This document shows, piece after piece, positions 12,359-22,469 of a stretch of 64,000 nucleotides of DNA (within the stretch, counting starts at the first letter, position 1; each line of letters starts with the position of its first letter). The DNA comes from Seiridium cupressi (Eukaryota > Ascomycota > Sordariomycetes > Amphisphaeriales > Sporocadaceae). The stretch is from positions 310,001 to 374,000 of the forward strand of contig JARVKI010000037.1 in assembly GCA_036674765.1 (NCBI GenBank), written 5' to 3'. The position numbers were made by a program, and so were the translations under genes. The notes under the pieces are model-generated. The model was not told the DNA's origin. It did no database searches and was given only the letters and a program-made list of their open reading frames with translations.

Positions 12359-13416
12359 TTTCGATATAAGTATCTCCGAGCAGGAAGGAGCAGGAAGAAA
12401 ATGAGTAGATACTTGGGTAAAAATGATTGACTTTCAGTCTATTGTCAAAGAGGGAATGCAACGTCGAAGGGAATTATGCTGAAACAACCAACCACTAGAC
12501 TTCATTTAATAAACATACTGTCCCGGAACAGACCCGTTTTGCCTCGCCTCCATGGAACATGGCGCACCGACAGCCAGGTCGGTCTGCGTACTTGATGATC
12601 TAAACACCGATACCCTCGGCTTCAGCCTCATGACCGTATTGTCATAGATCATACCATACCGTGGATTAAGCCGCAGGAATGGACCTGCCGTAGAGCGATT
12701 AGGTAAGGCTGCAGGGATGTAATCCATATTCGAGGTCGGGAAGGCATCATCAAGGAAACTCGACTATGATAAGATCCAAGAGAGAGCCCGTACAGGGGTT
12801 CCACGTGGTAAGCAATAGTACCAAAGCATGCAGATTTGATTGCACAGGCAGGCCCTGGCTTGACACATCTTCAATGTTCTGTGCACTGTTCAGAGACTGC
12901 ATACAGTCTGGTGTCTATTCTCTGATGGCGATGTGTTGTCTGCAAATCTGCAATCCATACATCTTTCCCACTGGAGCCGAAAGTGAGTGCGCCGATGACA
13001 GGGGTTTTGTTTAACACACTGGCGCTCATTGGTTCTGCTGCCGCTACGCTACCGTGACACAGCCCCCCACTCTATAGTGGCTCCGCAGTCCACCGTCTCG
13101 CTTCCCGTTTGTATAGCCTCAGTCAGCAATCTCATCTGAGCATTTGAAGCAGGTGCAGGTGCAGGTGTAGGTGCAAATATTACTCTGGCGTTTATGATTG
13201 TAAAATGCTCGAATCTGAAGCTGCTGCAAATGCATTTACACATCTCTGATGACCCGTGCTGGGGGAATGTGAGCCGTCTAATTTAGGTATCGTGGTCCTT
13301 TTAGCTCGCATTCCATAGGCGTAGAATGCACCGGCTGATGGCTTTGAGTTTAATTTCTGGAGTTGAAGGATCACAGAGGCCGCAGGGGTGGACCCTGCCT
13401 GCATCCCCATGTCGCA

Positions 13417-13427
13417 TCGCTGACCGA
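13417..13427 (+). promoter_or_regulatory. Candidate AflR binding site TCGCTGACCGA
   Basis: It matches both the palindromic form TCG-N5-CGA described for A. nidulans AflR and the stricter TCGSWNNSCGR. It lies 449 bp upstream of the DUF4267 gene start at 13876. Confidence 0.6.
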
Positions 13428-13563
13428 AAACAAACTCCCGTTGTGCCGCAGATGTGCCTGAATTCTGCAAGGGGGCATAAGGCTGCCGGGTGGCTCAAGC
13501 AAGCCAACAATGCAACGAGCTGAACACAGGTCGGACTATTCGGACAATCGCGAGGGCCAACGT

Positions 13564-13574
13564 CCGCCGTGCGA
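13564..13574 (-). promoter_or_regulatory. Candidate AflR binding site TCGCACGGCGG (minus strand)
   Basis: The minus-strand reading fits TCGSWNNSCGR at every position. It is about 300 bp upstream of the DUF4267 gene and 137 bp downstream of another perfect site. Confidence 0.55.
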
Positions 13575-13875
13575 CACAAAACGCGGCCATAGCAAACGTA
13601 CAAGCATTTCTCGATTTGCATTCAAAACTGACTTCAATCCTCCATTTCTACTTCTGAACATTACCACCCACAAAGCTCGCGTACCGTTCAGCAAGCAGTA
13701 ATTGTGTACACTCGAAATCATTAGCGGCTCACTACAGCCTGAAGGTAATTCAGTCCCAGTTGGAAATCCATAGGATAATTGCTGACTGCCTGTTGAGAAT
13801 CCAGCAATCAGCCACACGTTGATTAGAAGCATATTTGCAGCACACAAGCACTGCCATTTAATTCTGTTATCAAGA

Positions 13876-14283
13876 ATGTCTCTCCTCCCCTTCTCTGTCT
13901 CTTCGCAGTCGCCCGCCGCCACTTTGGCAGCGTGCGTATTCGCGACCATCCACACTGCCTTTGGCATTAACGCCATCATCCGGCCCACGCATGCCCTCAC
14001 TTTCTTCGAGTTCAAGCCCCCGGCCGAAAAGGGCGCTCGCGACATGGTGAACAGCCTGATGGCTGTGTATGGCGCGCGGGACATCTTCATGGGTGCTGCC
14101 ATGTATGCTGCAGCGCTATTTGGTAGCCCTCAGGCGCTGGGCTGTATCCTCATTTCAGCGACTGGTGTTGCCATTGCTGATGGTCTGGTGTGCCACAGTT
14201 ATGGAAAGGGCCACTGGGGACATTGGAGCCACGCACCGATTTTTACGGCTGTTGGTTTGGTACTTTTGGGCTTGTTCGACTAA
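13876..14283 (+). CDS. Small integral membrane protein, DUF4267-like
   Basis: This single-exon gene encodes 135 residues. I chose ATG 13876 because the in-frame stretch upstream has no ATG. Four hydrophobic segments can be drawn: roughly residues 12-34, 52-72, 78-95 and 115-133. Conserved-looking features are the FFEF segment, the YGARDIFMG segment in helix 2, and the HSYGKGHWGHWSHA loop before helix 4. This pattern matches the DUF4267 family of small fungal membrane proteins, whose biochemical role I do not know. It sits between the peroxidase and the nor-1-like gene, roughly where A. nidulans carries stcD. Two perfect AflR-type sites lie upstream. A role in anthrone oxidation, like the small membrane protein HypC, is possible but is inference. 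Confidence 0.8.
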   Translation: MSLLPFSVSSQSPAATLAACVFATIHTAFGINAIIRPTHALTFFEFKPPAEKGARDMVNSLMAVYGARDIFMGAAMYAAALFGSPQALGCILISATGVAIADGLVCHSYGKGHWGHWSHAPIFTAVGLVLLGLFD

Positions 14284-15493
14284 TCTTTTTGAACAAGGCG
14301 AACAATAAACGGGGTTACATGTTCTGGCGCGACTGATCGTATTCAAGGATGGGGGAGTTTCTTAGCAGTTCAAATAGTGGCTTGGGAGCTTCTGGACCTC
14401 GCGGACCTGCTCCAAAGCCCCAATCCCCGCGGCGTTCTGATGTGAACGATCCATAATGTAGCGGGTCTGTTCGAAGGTTCCCAGCGCAGCACTAAATAAG
14501 TGCATCATGGAGCCGTTGACGGATCAATACGCTATGTACGATAACTGCATGTAGCGTTAGTAGCTTTTTTCTGCAGATACGGAATTGACCATTGAACCCC
14601 AGATTCCCTAGCAGTGGCTTTCTTCGGCATTGTTCTTGCACTTACTGCATTCCAAGGACCTATGTCTAAAATAAATCCTTGACATTGAAAATTAAACAAA
14701 CCAGACACAAGCGTAAGAAAAAGATACTGGAGTGTATTTGCCAAAAGTAGTGCACTCTCCCTGGCTATAAATACCACCCTCATATTTACGCACATACGCA
14801 GTCAGAGATCTCACACATACTGTAGCAACTCCAGGCTGAATACCCGTTTCTGCTACACTTGAAGTCATTTCAATTTAGAGTATTGTGGTTGTGATTAATC
14901 TCCGTTTGCGTGCGTATAGCGATATTGACAGCGTGCAATCGAGTATAACCAAAGTATGGGAGGATTGGATCAACTGGGGCATTTCAAGGGCCCTAGACAG
15001 CTATGTAGGGGTAAAAGAGCGATGATGTTTGTAATGCACTATCTTTAGTGGAGCGAAGCTCCAATCCACTCTGTCGGGAAGCAAATGCCTCCCTGCAAGC
15101 CCTGGAGACTTCATGTTGCTAACCACCTAACTAAGGAGAGGCGCTCAACATGAGTTGACCTCTTCAAGACCGACAACTCTGCACACCAAGCTGATTGAGA
15201 GCAGAAGGAGGTCACAATCATCCTGGGCTATCTCATGCCGACACGTGCTGATGTTGAATCATGTGATCACGCGCAGTCCACCGGTCGGATGGCGGTGCTT
15301 GCGGTGACCGATACCTTGCAAGCCCGGACCTGCGTGCTCGGTGATCGGCCACATCGGCAATCCAGCTTCACAAAAGGTGAAATAATACTACTGGCTTCAA
15401 TTTAGACCTCCCAGATACAGTAGACTTGAATGCGCGTCATTTTCTTACTCATATTCCAGTATCCAATAATTATATTAGTCAAACACAGCTACA
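14284..15493. promoter_or_regulatory. Intergenic region upstream of the nor-1-like gene
   Basis: No coding exon is convincing. The right end holds a group of AflR-type sites: TCGGATGGCGG (15285-15295, perfect TCGSWNNSCGR), GCGGTGACCGA (15301-15311, 10 of 11) and TCGGTGATCGG (15338-15348, 10 of 11), all 145-210 bp before the start codon. Confidence 0.6.
15285..15295 (+). promoter_or_regulatory. Candidate AflR binding site TCGGATGGCGG
   Basis: Perfect match to TCGSWNNSCGR, 199 bp upstream of the ketoreductase start. Two near matches follow within about 55 bp. Confidence 0.6.
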
Positions 15494-16498
15494 ATGACTA
15501 TCGTCACTTTAGGTAGACCAAACGGTCTGATGAACATCCATGGCAACACAAACGGTGCGGACGCTTCTGCTACTAAAACAGTGTATTTGATCACCGGAGC
15601 CAGTAGAGGTAGTTATTATCCCTCGAACCTGAACCTGAACCTTTCTAACTAGATCAGGTGTTGGGAAAGGACTTGTGGCAGCATTTCTGTTGCGACCGAA
15701 TAGCGTCGTCGTGGCTGGTGTGCGCAACCCAGCATCACAGAAAGCAGCGCTGCAGGAGCTCCCCAAGAGTGACAACTCAGAGCTCATTGTAGTTAAACTA
15801 GACTGTGCCTCCGAGACCGACGCTGCAGACGCCGTCGAAGAGCTACGCACCCAACACGGCATCGCTCACCTAGATGTCGTGGTAGCCAATGCTGCTATCG
15901 CGGAGAACTATGGCCCGGCATCGACTCTGCGTCTCGAGCATTTGCACAACCATATGAAGACTAACACATACTCCGTGCTCTCCTTATTCCAGGCATCTCG
16001 GCCTCTTCTCGAGCTGGCGGGGCCTGGGAATGCCAAATTCGTGCTCATTGGTGCGCCCATTAGCACTATCACTGAAATGGAGAGCTGTGCGAGAGCGCCA
16101 TTGAGTGCATACGGCGTTACAAAGCTGGCTGCTAGCTATCTCGTCCGAAAGTTTCATTTCGAGAATAAGTGGCTGGTCGCTTTTATTATCGACCCTGGGT
16201 AAGTAGATACTAAAACTCTATTATGTACACGGGGAACAAGAATGACTGATACTTTATGGGTAAAGGCATGTGCAGACCGACATGGGCGCACAAGGAGCCC
16301 GTCTGATGGGCCGCAAGGAAGCTCCCGTTACTATTGATGACAGTGTCAACGGCATCTGCGCCAGGGTAGGTGTCCGCCCTGGAACCTTTCACGAATTACG
16401 TCGCTGACAGGCTCTCTAAACAGATTGATGAGGCGACTAAAGAGGAATCTTCGGGTCACTTTCTTCTTTTTGAGGATGGCCGAAAGCTACCGTGGTAG
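15494..16498 (+). CDS. Norsolorinic acid ketoreductase, short-chain dehydrogenase (Nor-1/AflD/StcE-like)
   Basis: Exons join as 15494..15608, 15658..16198, 16266..16365 and 16424..16498, giving 276 residues. The NAD(P)-binding motif ITGASRGVGKG is assembled across the first intron. VANAA follows, and the catalytic tyrosine and lysine sit in SAYGVTKLA. DPGHVQTDMG is assembled across the second intron, and the protein ends in KLPW. A roughly 30-residue N-terminal extension precedes the Rossmann fold. In the known pathway this enzyme reduces the 1'-keto group of norsolorinic acid to give averantin in the cytosol, using NADPH. The similarity to Nor-1/StcE is strong by eye, and the place in the cluster (after the stcC/stcD positions) agrees. 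The upstream region has one perfect and two near AflR-type sites. Confidence 0.92.
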
Positions 16499-17364
16499 AT
16501 GTGCATATGGTGACAGCCTGGATTGGTTATAGATATACACAAATTATTCGAAATCTATATGCAATCGTCCCTGCCTGGAATAATGAAAAGTTTCTAAATG
16601 ACATAAATGCATGCTGCTTATTAAATCTAGTAAAATGCCTTGGTGTGATTAAATGTTGCGGCATAAAACCATGATGCTTGTATGCTCTGAAAAGTGAGAT
16701 AAGGGAGTGGCTCTAACTAATGCATGGAATACTATTCCGAAGCTCAGCGGGGACAAGCATATATGTGTGAAGGTCCGTAAACCGACAATTCGCCCATAAC
16801 GGTCCCCGTTGTATTTCAATCACGCATATTTAGGTACTGTGGGTCTGAGGCTAGTACTATAAGTACCGTGCATTGTGTCGATCAGCTGACATGAAAGCAT
16901 GCTATAGTTTGCAGACGGTAGCTGCATGGGTTGCGCTTAAAATATACTCATAGTGGAGACCTGTGCAAGGGAGTTCCTCTCAGCCACCCGGGATATCATA
17001 GTACCTTTCCGGGCTCACTCATTGCTCAATGGCAGAAAGTTACGTTAGCATGGTAAATATCAGAATAACATTCAGGGAAAGACAAGAGACAAATAATGTA
17101 GCAGTATTCAAACTTATTATACAGGCTCAATTTCTAGGGATTATCCCAACTGGCTTCAAAGGAGTGGATTATCTGAGTTCAGTGAGCAAACAGATAGACC
17201 GGTCCTTAACTAAACCATTTTGACCAAACATTGAAAAGAAGTCGTGACAAACTCCCCATCGTGAGGGTATATCCCAGTCCGTATCCTTATCCTAGTATCG
17301 TCCCAATACATTAACAAATAAAGAAACATATACACCATCGTCTAGTCTGTATGTACAAAAGCAT
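16499..17364. other. Gene-free, AT-rich region between the ketoreductase and aflR-like gene
   Basis: The two genes converge here. No exon is convincing on either strand. In A. nidulans a P450 (stcF) lies between stcE and aflR, and no trace of P450 motifs is visible here. Confidence 0.55.
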
Positions 17365-18894
17365 CTATGTTCGTCGTAGCAGTTCAATGGTCTCCGATGA
17401 AACGGCCTTGAGCCTCTTTCGTAGATCCTGCTCTAGTTGTTCGAATGTAGGTACTGACAAGGCCGGGCCGAACTTTATCGAACCTATGGCGCCATTTGAC
17501 GGCTTGTTACGAAGCCTGAGATCCTCTAGCCGCTGTGAGAGCATATTGACGAGCCTTGTAACACGGTGGAGTTCTCCTAGAACCAGCTGAGCAGCCATGC
17601 GGCTCTGCTCACTACCATCCACGCAGTAGTTGCCCACTGTAGTGGGAAGATGAAGGACCTGCTCACCGAGCGACGATGAAGTAGTCAACTTGCTGCTGTC
17701 ACTGCTGTTCCAGTCTATGAGGTCGTCCACCTGCGAGCTCTCGCTCGCCACGGCTGCATACCAGCCCATCACTTTGAACACAACCAAACTTATGATAGTC
17801 ACCACGTATTCATCCTGTGAGCATGGGCAATCCATCAGTTTCGTGATAGATTCGATAACCTGCTTATTCTCTGAGATGACGGATTCAATGGTCCGCACGC
17901 TGCACGAGCCATCCTGTTGTTTACCTGGCATCGTGCATCCTGTTGCTGCGTTTGGGAAGAGTTGCATCATAAGATTGAAGATGGTCATTAGACAGCAAGC
18001 CCCTCGTGGCTTGATGTCAGCATTATTGTTGCTGCTTGTGCTACTAGTGCTGCTGGCACTGCTCAAGCACCCATCCTTGAATGACGTGTCACTGGATGAT
18101 GAGATGTCGTCAAAGCATAATGTGCTATTGTCGATGCTGGTGGTACTGCTGAGGAAGCCATCCTCGAGTGGATCACTCAATGACATGTCAAAGTCGGTGA
18201 ATGGATCATGAGGCAGGCTTAGCAGACTGCTAGGATCCAGGTCGGCTGGGTCGACATCGGGAAAGTCAGGAGTGGTTAGATTAGCCAGGAGCTCATCCAC
18301 ATCAGAACCCATTGATGCCCAGTAGTCTTGCTCCTGCTGAGGTGCAACGCTCTGGGGAGTGTGTAATGGGGTGGTAATGAGTGGAGTGTTCATGGGAGAA
18401 CACTGTGGAGTTGGACTCCTGGATCCACACGCAATACTGATGGAGTGGGTAGAGCTCGCCCGCCTAGCGTGCTGAAAATATCCTCCGACAGAGCTAGAAG
18501 TACCGTGCCGGCTCAGGGGCTGGGGACTTCTGCTAGGGGTGGGCAGGGCCGAAAGCGATATTGAGGATGGGGCACGGTTACGACCAGTGCGTCTGGAGAT
18601 CCCATACTCGCAGCTCATACCGCGGCGCATACAGCCTAAGAAGCTCAATGTCAGTCGAGAGTGCCACTGAAGACATGGCAAAGTTCATCACTTACGTCCG
18701 CACGTGGGCTTGGCTTTGTTGCATTTGACCTTTGAGCTCGCGCATTGTGTGCAGCTTTCCCTTAGCTTGCGCGGTTGTCCAGAGCTGAGATAAGCATCGA
18801 GAACTGGTGTTTGCGTTTGGATATGTGACTGTGACTGTGACTGCGTGTTCGCCATGTCCATGTCGAATGAGGTAGTAGAGTCCGCCATGTCCAT
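17365..18894 (-). CDS. aflR: Zn(II)2Cys6 transcription factor, AflR-like pathway activator
   Basis: Exons join as complement(17365..18635, 18696..18894), giving 489 residues. The intron lies inside the zinc cluster; splicing yields six cysteines near residues 48, 51, 58, 65, 68 and 75 with spacing C-x2-C-x6-C-x6-C-x2-C-x6-C. The linker reads ISRRTGRNR, characteristic of AflR proteins. Next come Ser/Pro-rich and Ser/Thr-rich low-complexity segments, and the C-terminus ends in a Leu/Arg-rich region (FEQLEQDLRKRLK) typical of AflR. It should bind TCG-N5-CGR sites in cluster promoters and activate them in the nucleus. It is divergent from the AflS-like gene, the arrangement seen in Aspergillus. 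I found no perfect site in its own upstream region, so self-activation is not supported by sequence. Confidence 0.93.
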
Positions 18895-20184
18895 GTTGAA
18901 TGAAGGCAGTAGAGTCTATGCCTTGCCTATAGTAACCGTGTAATCGGAACGAGCGACTGTCCCAACAGCTTGATACAGTAACGATCGAATGATTCTGGAA
19001 TGATCGAGTTGGGAATATCGTGAGAGATCGGCCGATGGTGGACAGTTATACTCTCCTTGTATACATTTTTCCAACTTATTATCACGAGCATGGCTGTCGT
19101 GGAGAAAGATACTACCATCCAACAGAGTTTACGTCCATCATTAGCGCGTGCTTATTTTTACCCTCGGATACCAGCCCTGCGGGGAAAGATAGTCACCCAG
19201 AGTGGCATCTCGGGAAATATCCAGGCCCTCTGACTGGTCGACCGAGCACAGGTCGGCCGTAGACCGTGCCAGCCTCATCGTCGGGGTCTCGAAAGCTTGT
19301 CAGATCCAAGGACAGTAGATGACCGACAGTGGCTTGGATATCATTGTAATCCTGTTGGATCCACTAAGCCGACTTTGGTGTGTGGGTTCATAAGGACTAG
19401 ACAGGGTTATGTCAGCTCAGTCCCCGCCACTTTGGGTCAAGTATAGTTGCAGGGTACAGTATCGTGCGCTAAGCATAGGGGGATGTTGTACTACGGTTGC
19501 AAGGTAATTAGAAGCTTGCCAACCAGGTACCTATGACATTAGCAGGGCCGCACTTTTAATGGGGGGAATCAATGTACCTGGTCTGTGCCACGAGTTTTCC
19601 ACCTGACCGGGGCCTTCCAATCGGCCTGGTACCGTAGTAGCGGCCGATGTACTGGCAAATCCATCGCCTGCCCGTTACCACTTGGGGCGCTCGGGGCCAT
19701 CTGCCTTAGGAGGTTTCTGCGGATCCTAGGTATTCATGTATAAGCGCACATGACCTTGCTTGTCCCTGCAGACAAACGCCTCAGCTGAACTCCAACCACG
19801 TCGTGTGGTTCGTTGCATCAAGAGCTATCTGGCTGGCTTAGCTGACCTTTGGGTACAATGTAGGGCTTCCCCATGTGGTACTTTTTCCATTTTTTCGGGG
19901 TCCTTGAACAGGGATTCCCGAGCGCTTGTGAAAGACTCGAAATAACGACAACCGCGGTGATATCGCGCTTGTCGCATATATTTGCGTGGCATAATCCGGA
20001 ACGGATTTTATAACAAGTAAAAGTCTCCTAGAACGAGGGCAAACTACTGGGAATTTATGAAAATTTTACCTTTATCGAGGGCACAAAGACTCCCAACAAG
20101 TACGGCAGCTATTTATTCCCTTCCTATACTTCCTGGTCCTCAGAGTCGAAGTCTCACATATAGTCTCGTTGCAACTGTTAAGAA
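18895..20184. promoter_or_regulatory. Divergent aflR-aflS intergenic region
   Basis: This 1290-bp spacer contains the upstream regions of both regulators. I searched by hand for TCG-N5-CGR and YCG-N5-CGA and found no perfect match. The closest pairs have spacing 6 instead of 5, for example TCGGGGTCTCGA near 19281-19292. No coding exon is convincing. Confidence 0.5.
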
Positions 20185-21663
20185 ATGGCGAACTATCAGG
20201 ACATCGAGACTTGCGCAGACGAGATTGCAAAGACCGCGAAGACACTGGCACAATGGCGTCATAACCAGCAGTCAGGAACCCTTTCTCGGTCGACCTTGAG
20301 CGAAGTTCCTGACCGCATTCGACTTGCGCAAAGCCGCCTGGCGTCGGATACGACGAAGCTGCAACTGATGTTGGATGAGCCTTCGGACCTGATCCGGCGT
20401 CTGGCTCTACATGTGAGTATCATATCCTAGAACCTCCGAGCAACTATTGATTTCGATGACCGAAAGACGCAACTGCTGGCCTCGCTACAATGGCTTTGCG
20501 AATTCCAAGTCTTGGCTTGCATCCCACTAGACATAGCGGTCCCGTTTGCAGATGTAGCAGAAATCAGTGGTGTTCCAGAGTCTCAGTTACGTCGCGTAGC
20601 GCGCCTGATGGCAACGGTGGGATTCCTTGAGGAGTCCCAGCCGGGCCAGATTGGCCACAGTCTCTTGTCTGCCCAGTTTGTTACACAACCCGCATTATTG
20701 GATGCAGCCATATTCCTTTCAGGGACGGTTGCGCCAGCAGCGCTCAAGATGCCTGAAGCCACGAGGCAGTTTGGCCCGTCAAACCGGCCTGATGACTCCG
20801 CATATGCTGCTGTTCTCAACTCCAAGGTGCCGGTCTCGAGCATCTTTCAGCTGCAGCCCAAGCTTCAGCGACAGTTCTCCACATACTTGGCACACGGCCT
20901 GGGCGACAACGAAGCTGCGGTATTGGACGTCTTGATGAATATGGATTGGCTCGCCCTTGGCAATGCTACCGTGGTCGATGTGAGTAAGCCTTGTGCCTCA
21001 TTTTATCCCCGCTCCTATGCGATTGGTTGTGATTTACGACCACGATTTGTACCACAAGAGCTAACGCGACTAACGCAGGTGGGATCTGCTTCAGCCACCA
21101 CTGCAAATAAGTTGTCGATGCGGTTTCCTGCGCTCAACCTGGTTGCACAACCATACAATACCCCGGGATTTTTCGAAAGTGGTAGTTTTGGCTTTGCAGC
21201 CTCACCTGCTCAGCTCGGCGGGAATGTAACGGTGCAGCAACGCTCTGCAGGATCAGTGCAACCCGTCCCTGATGCGGCCGTATACATACTACGAGTCCCA
21301 TCCCCCTCGCCCTCGCTGGCTTGGGACAGGATCGTAAGCCAGACTGTCGCGGAATTGCGTATACACCTGGAGGTTTTGCGCAATAACCCGTCAGCAAGAT
21401 TGATATTGACGGCGCTTGTTTTACCTGGCGCAGCCACAGCCAGCTATGGCCAGGATGTACAAGCGCGCCTACGCGATCTATTGCTGATGCAGCTATCCAA
21501 TAGCCGGCAGAGAGAACGGGAAGAAGTGGTAGAATTGGTGGCAGGGGTAAGAGACGGTTCAGGTGGGCTGGTACTAACTAACGAGTACCGATCGCCGTCA
21601 AGTCCACTGGTTGCGTTTGAAATCCGTTATCATGCCCAACAGGGGTCGATGTACATAGCATAG
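20185..21663 (+). CDS. aflS: AflS/AflJ-like AflR co-regulator with O-methyltransferase-type fold
   Basis: Exons join as 20185..20412, 20467..20979 and 21079..21663, giving 441 residues. The N-terminal half holds a helical region and a winged-helix-like dimerisation segment (PESQLRRVARLMATVGFLEE). The C-terminal half resembles a class I O-methyltransferase (TVVDVGSASATTANK), but it lacks a clean catalytic His/Glu set, as expected for this regulator family. AflS binds AflR and is needed for full cluster transcription in Aspergillus. The second intron (20980-21078) is 99 bp long, in frame and free of stops; unspliced RNA would insert 33 residues in the Rossmann core. Its assignment rests on the OMT-like fold and the divergent pairing with AflR. 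Confidence 0.88.
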
Positions 21664-22469
21664 TGGACCAGCCATGGCCCAATGAGAGGCTTGAGCTTGT
21701 TGACTGAGCAAAATAATATTCCGACATTCAAATTGGATTAAACTAAAATCAGGAGCCCTGCCCATATAATGCAATGGATTCTCAGGGTCCCATTTATGTA
21801 ATCCGGGGTCAGATCCTTATGTAATTTCTGCATGCACATGGCAGTAACTAAGCGAAAATTGCACAGCAGCGCACTTGCTCGATTCGGCCACAAACAGACA
21901 TGTCCTGGCACAAGTCTCCTCGCCCCCCTAAGAGGACTCACTAATTGGGGCCCAGCCCTTTTGTGCCGTATTACGACAGGCTCAAGAAAGGACGCACGAC
22001 CTACCAATGGCGGAAGCTGGATAATGAATGGGATCCATCCGACTTATGAGCCATGCAACCACGTGGCAGGCACTTTAGTGCTTAGTGGTACTTTCATCGA
22101 TGTCAACGTCTAAGCCACCACCCATCAATAGAACCTTGTAGCTTATCTACATGGCATGCGTATGCCTACGTAAGTAGCCCCCGAATTGACTCAGACGGAC
22201 TTCGCGAGGCAGTCACACTCTGCGGCGCCGGTTTACATTATACGGCACAAGAGAACTTAGATGGGTTAAGATCCCTCTGGTCTTAAGATAGCCCGCTTCA
22301 CACCAAAACAAGTGATCTATAACATAGTAGGAATAGACATCGTCGGAAACCATCACATAATGGTTGCTTGGGGCCAGGAGCGCCGCAGTCTTTAGCGGAG
22401 TTTGATAAATGAGGACTACGGAACCGGAAGCAACTACGATGTTTCTATTTCCATCTCTCCCGGCCACAA
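21664..22469. other. Intergenic region between convergent genes
   Basis: No coding exon, RNA gene or repeat is recognised. It should contain the 3' ends of the aflS-like and P450 transcripts. Confidence 0.5.

Larger units (their letters stand above)
12359..13875. promoter_or_regulatory. Long divergent intergenic region with AflR-type sites
   Basis: This spacer separates the peroxidase (minus) from the DUF4267 gene (plus). Two perfect AflR-type sites lie on its right side: TCGCTGACCGA (13417-13427) and CCGCCGTGCGA (13564-13574, reverse complement TCGCACGGCGG). Two 10/11 matches lie nearer the peroxidase: TCGGTCTGCGT (12579-12589) and CCGTAGAGCGA (12688-12698). A short GCAGGT-type repeat lies near 13149-13176. 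No coding exon is convincing. Confidence 0.6.

Noticed and set aside
19281..19292. TCGGGGTCTCGA as an AflR site upstream of aflR
   Set aside because: The two half-sites are separated by six bases instead of five, so it does not fit the consensus.
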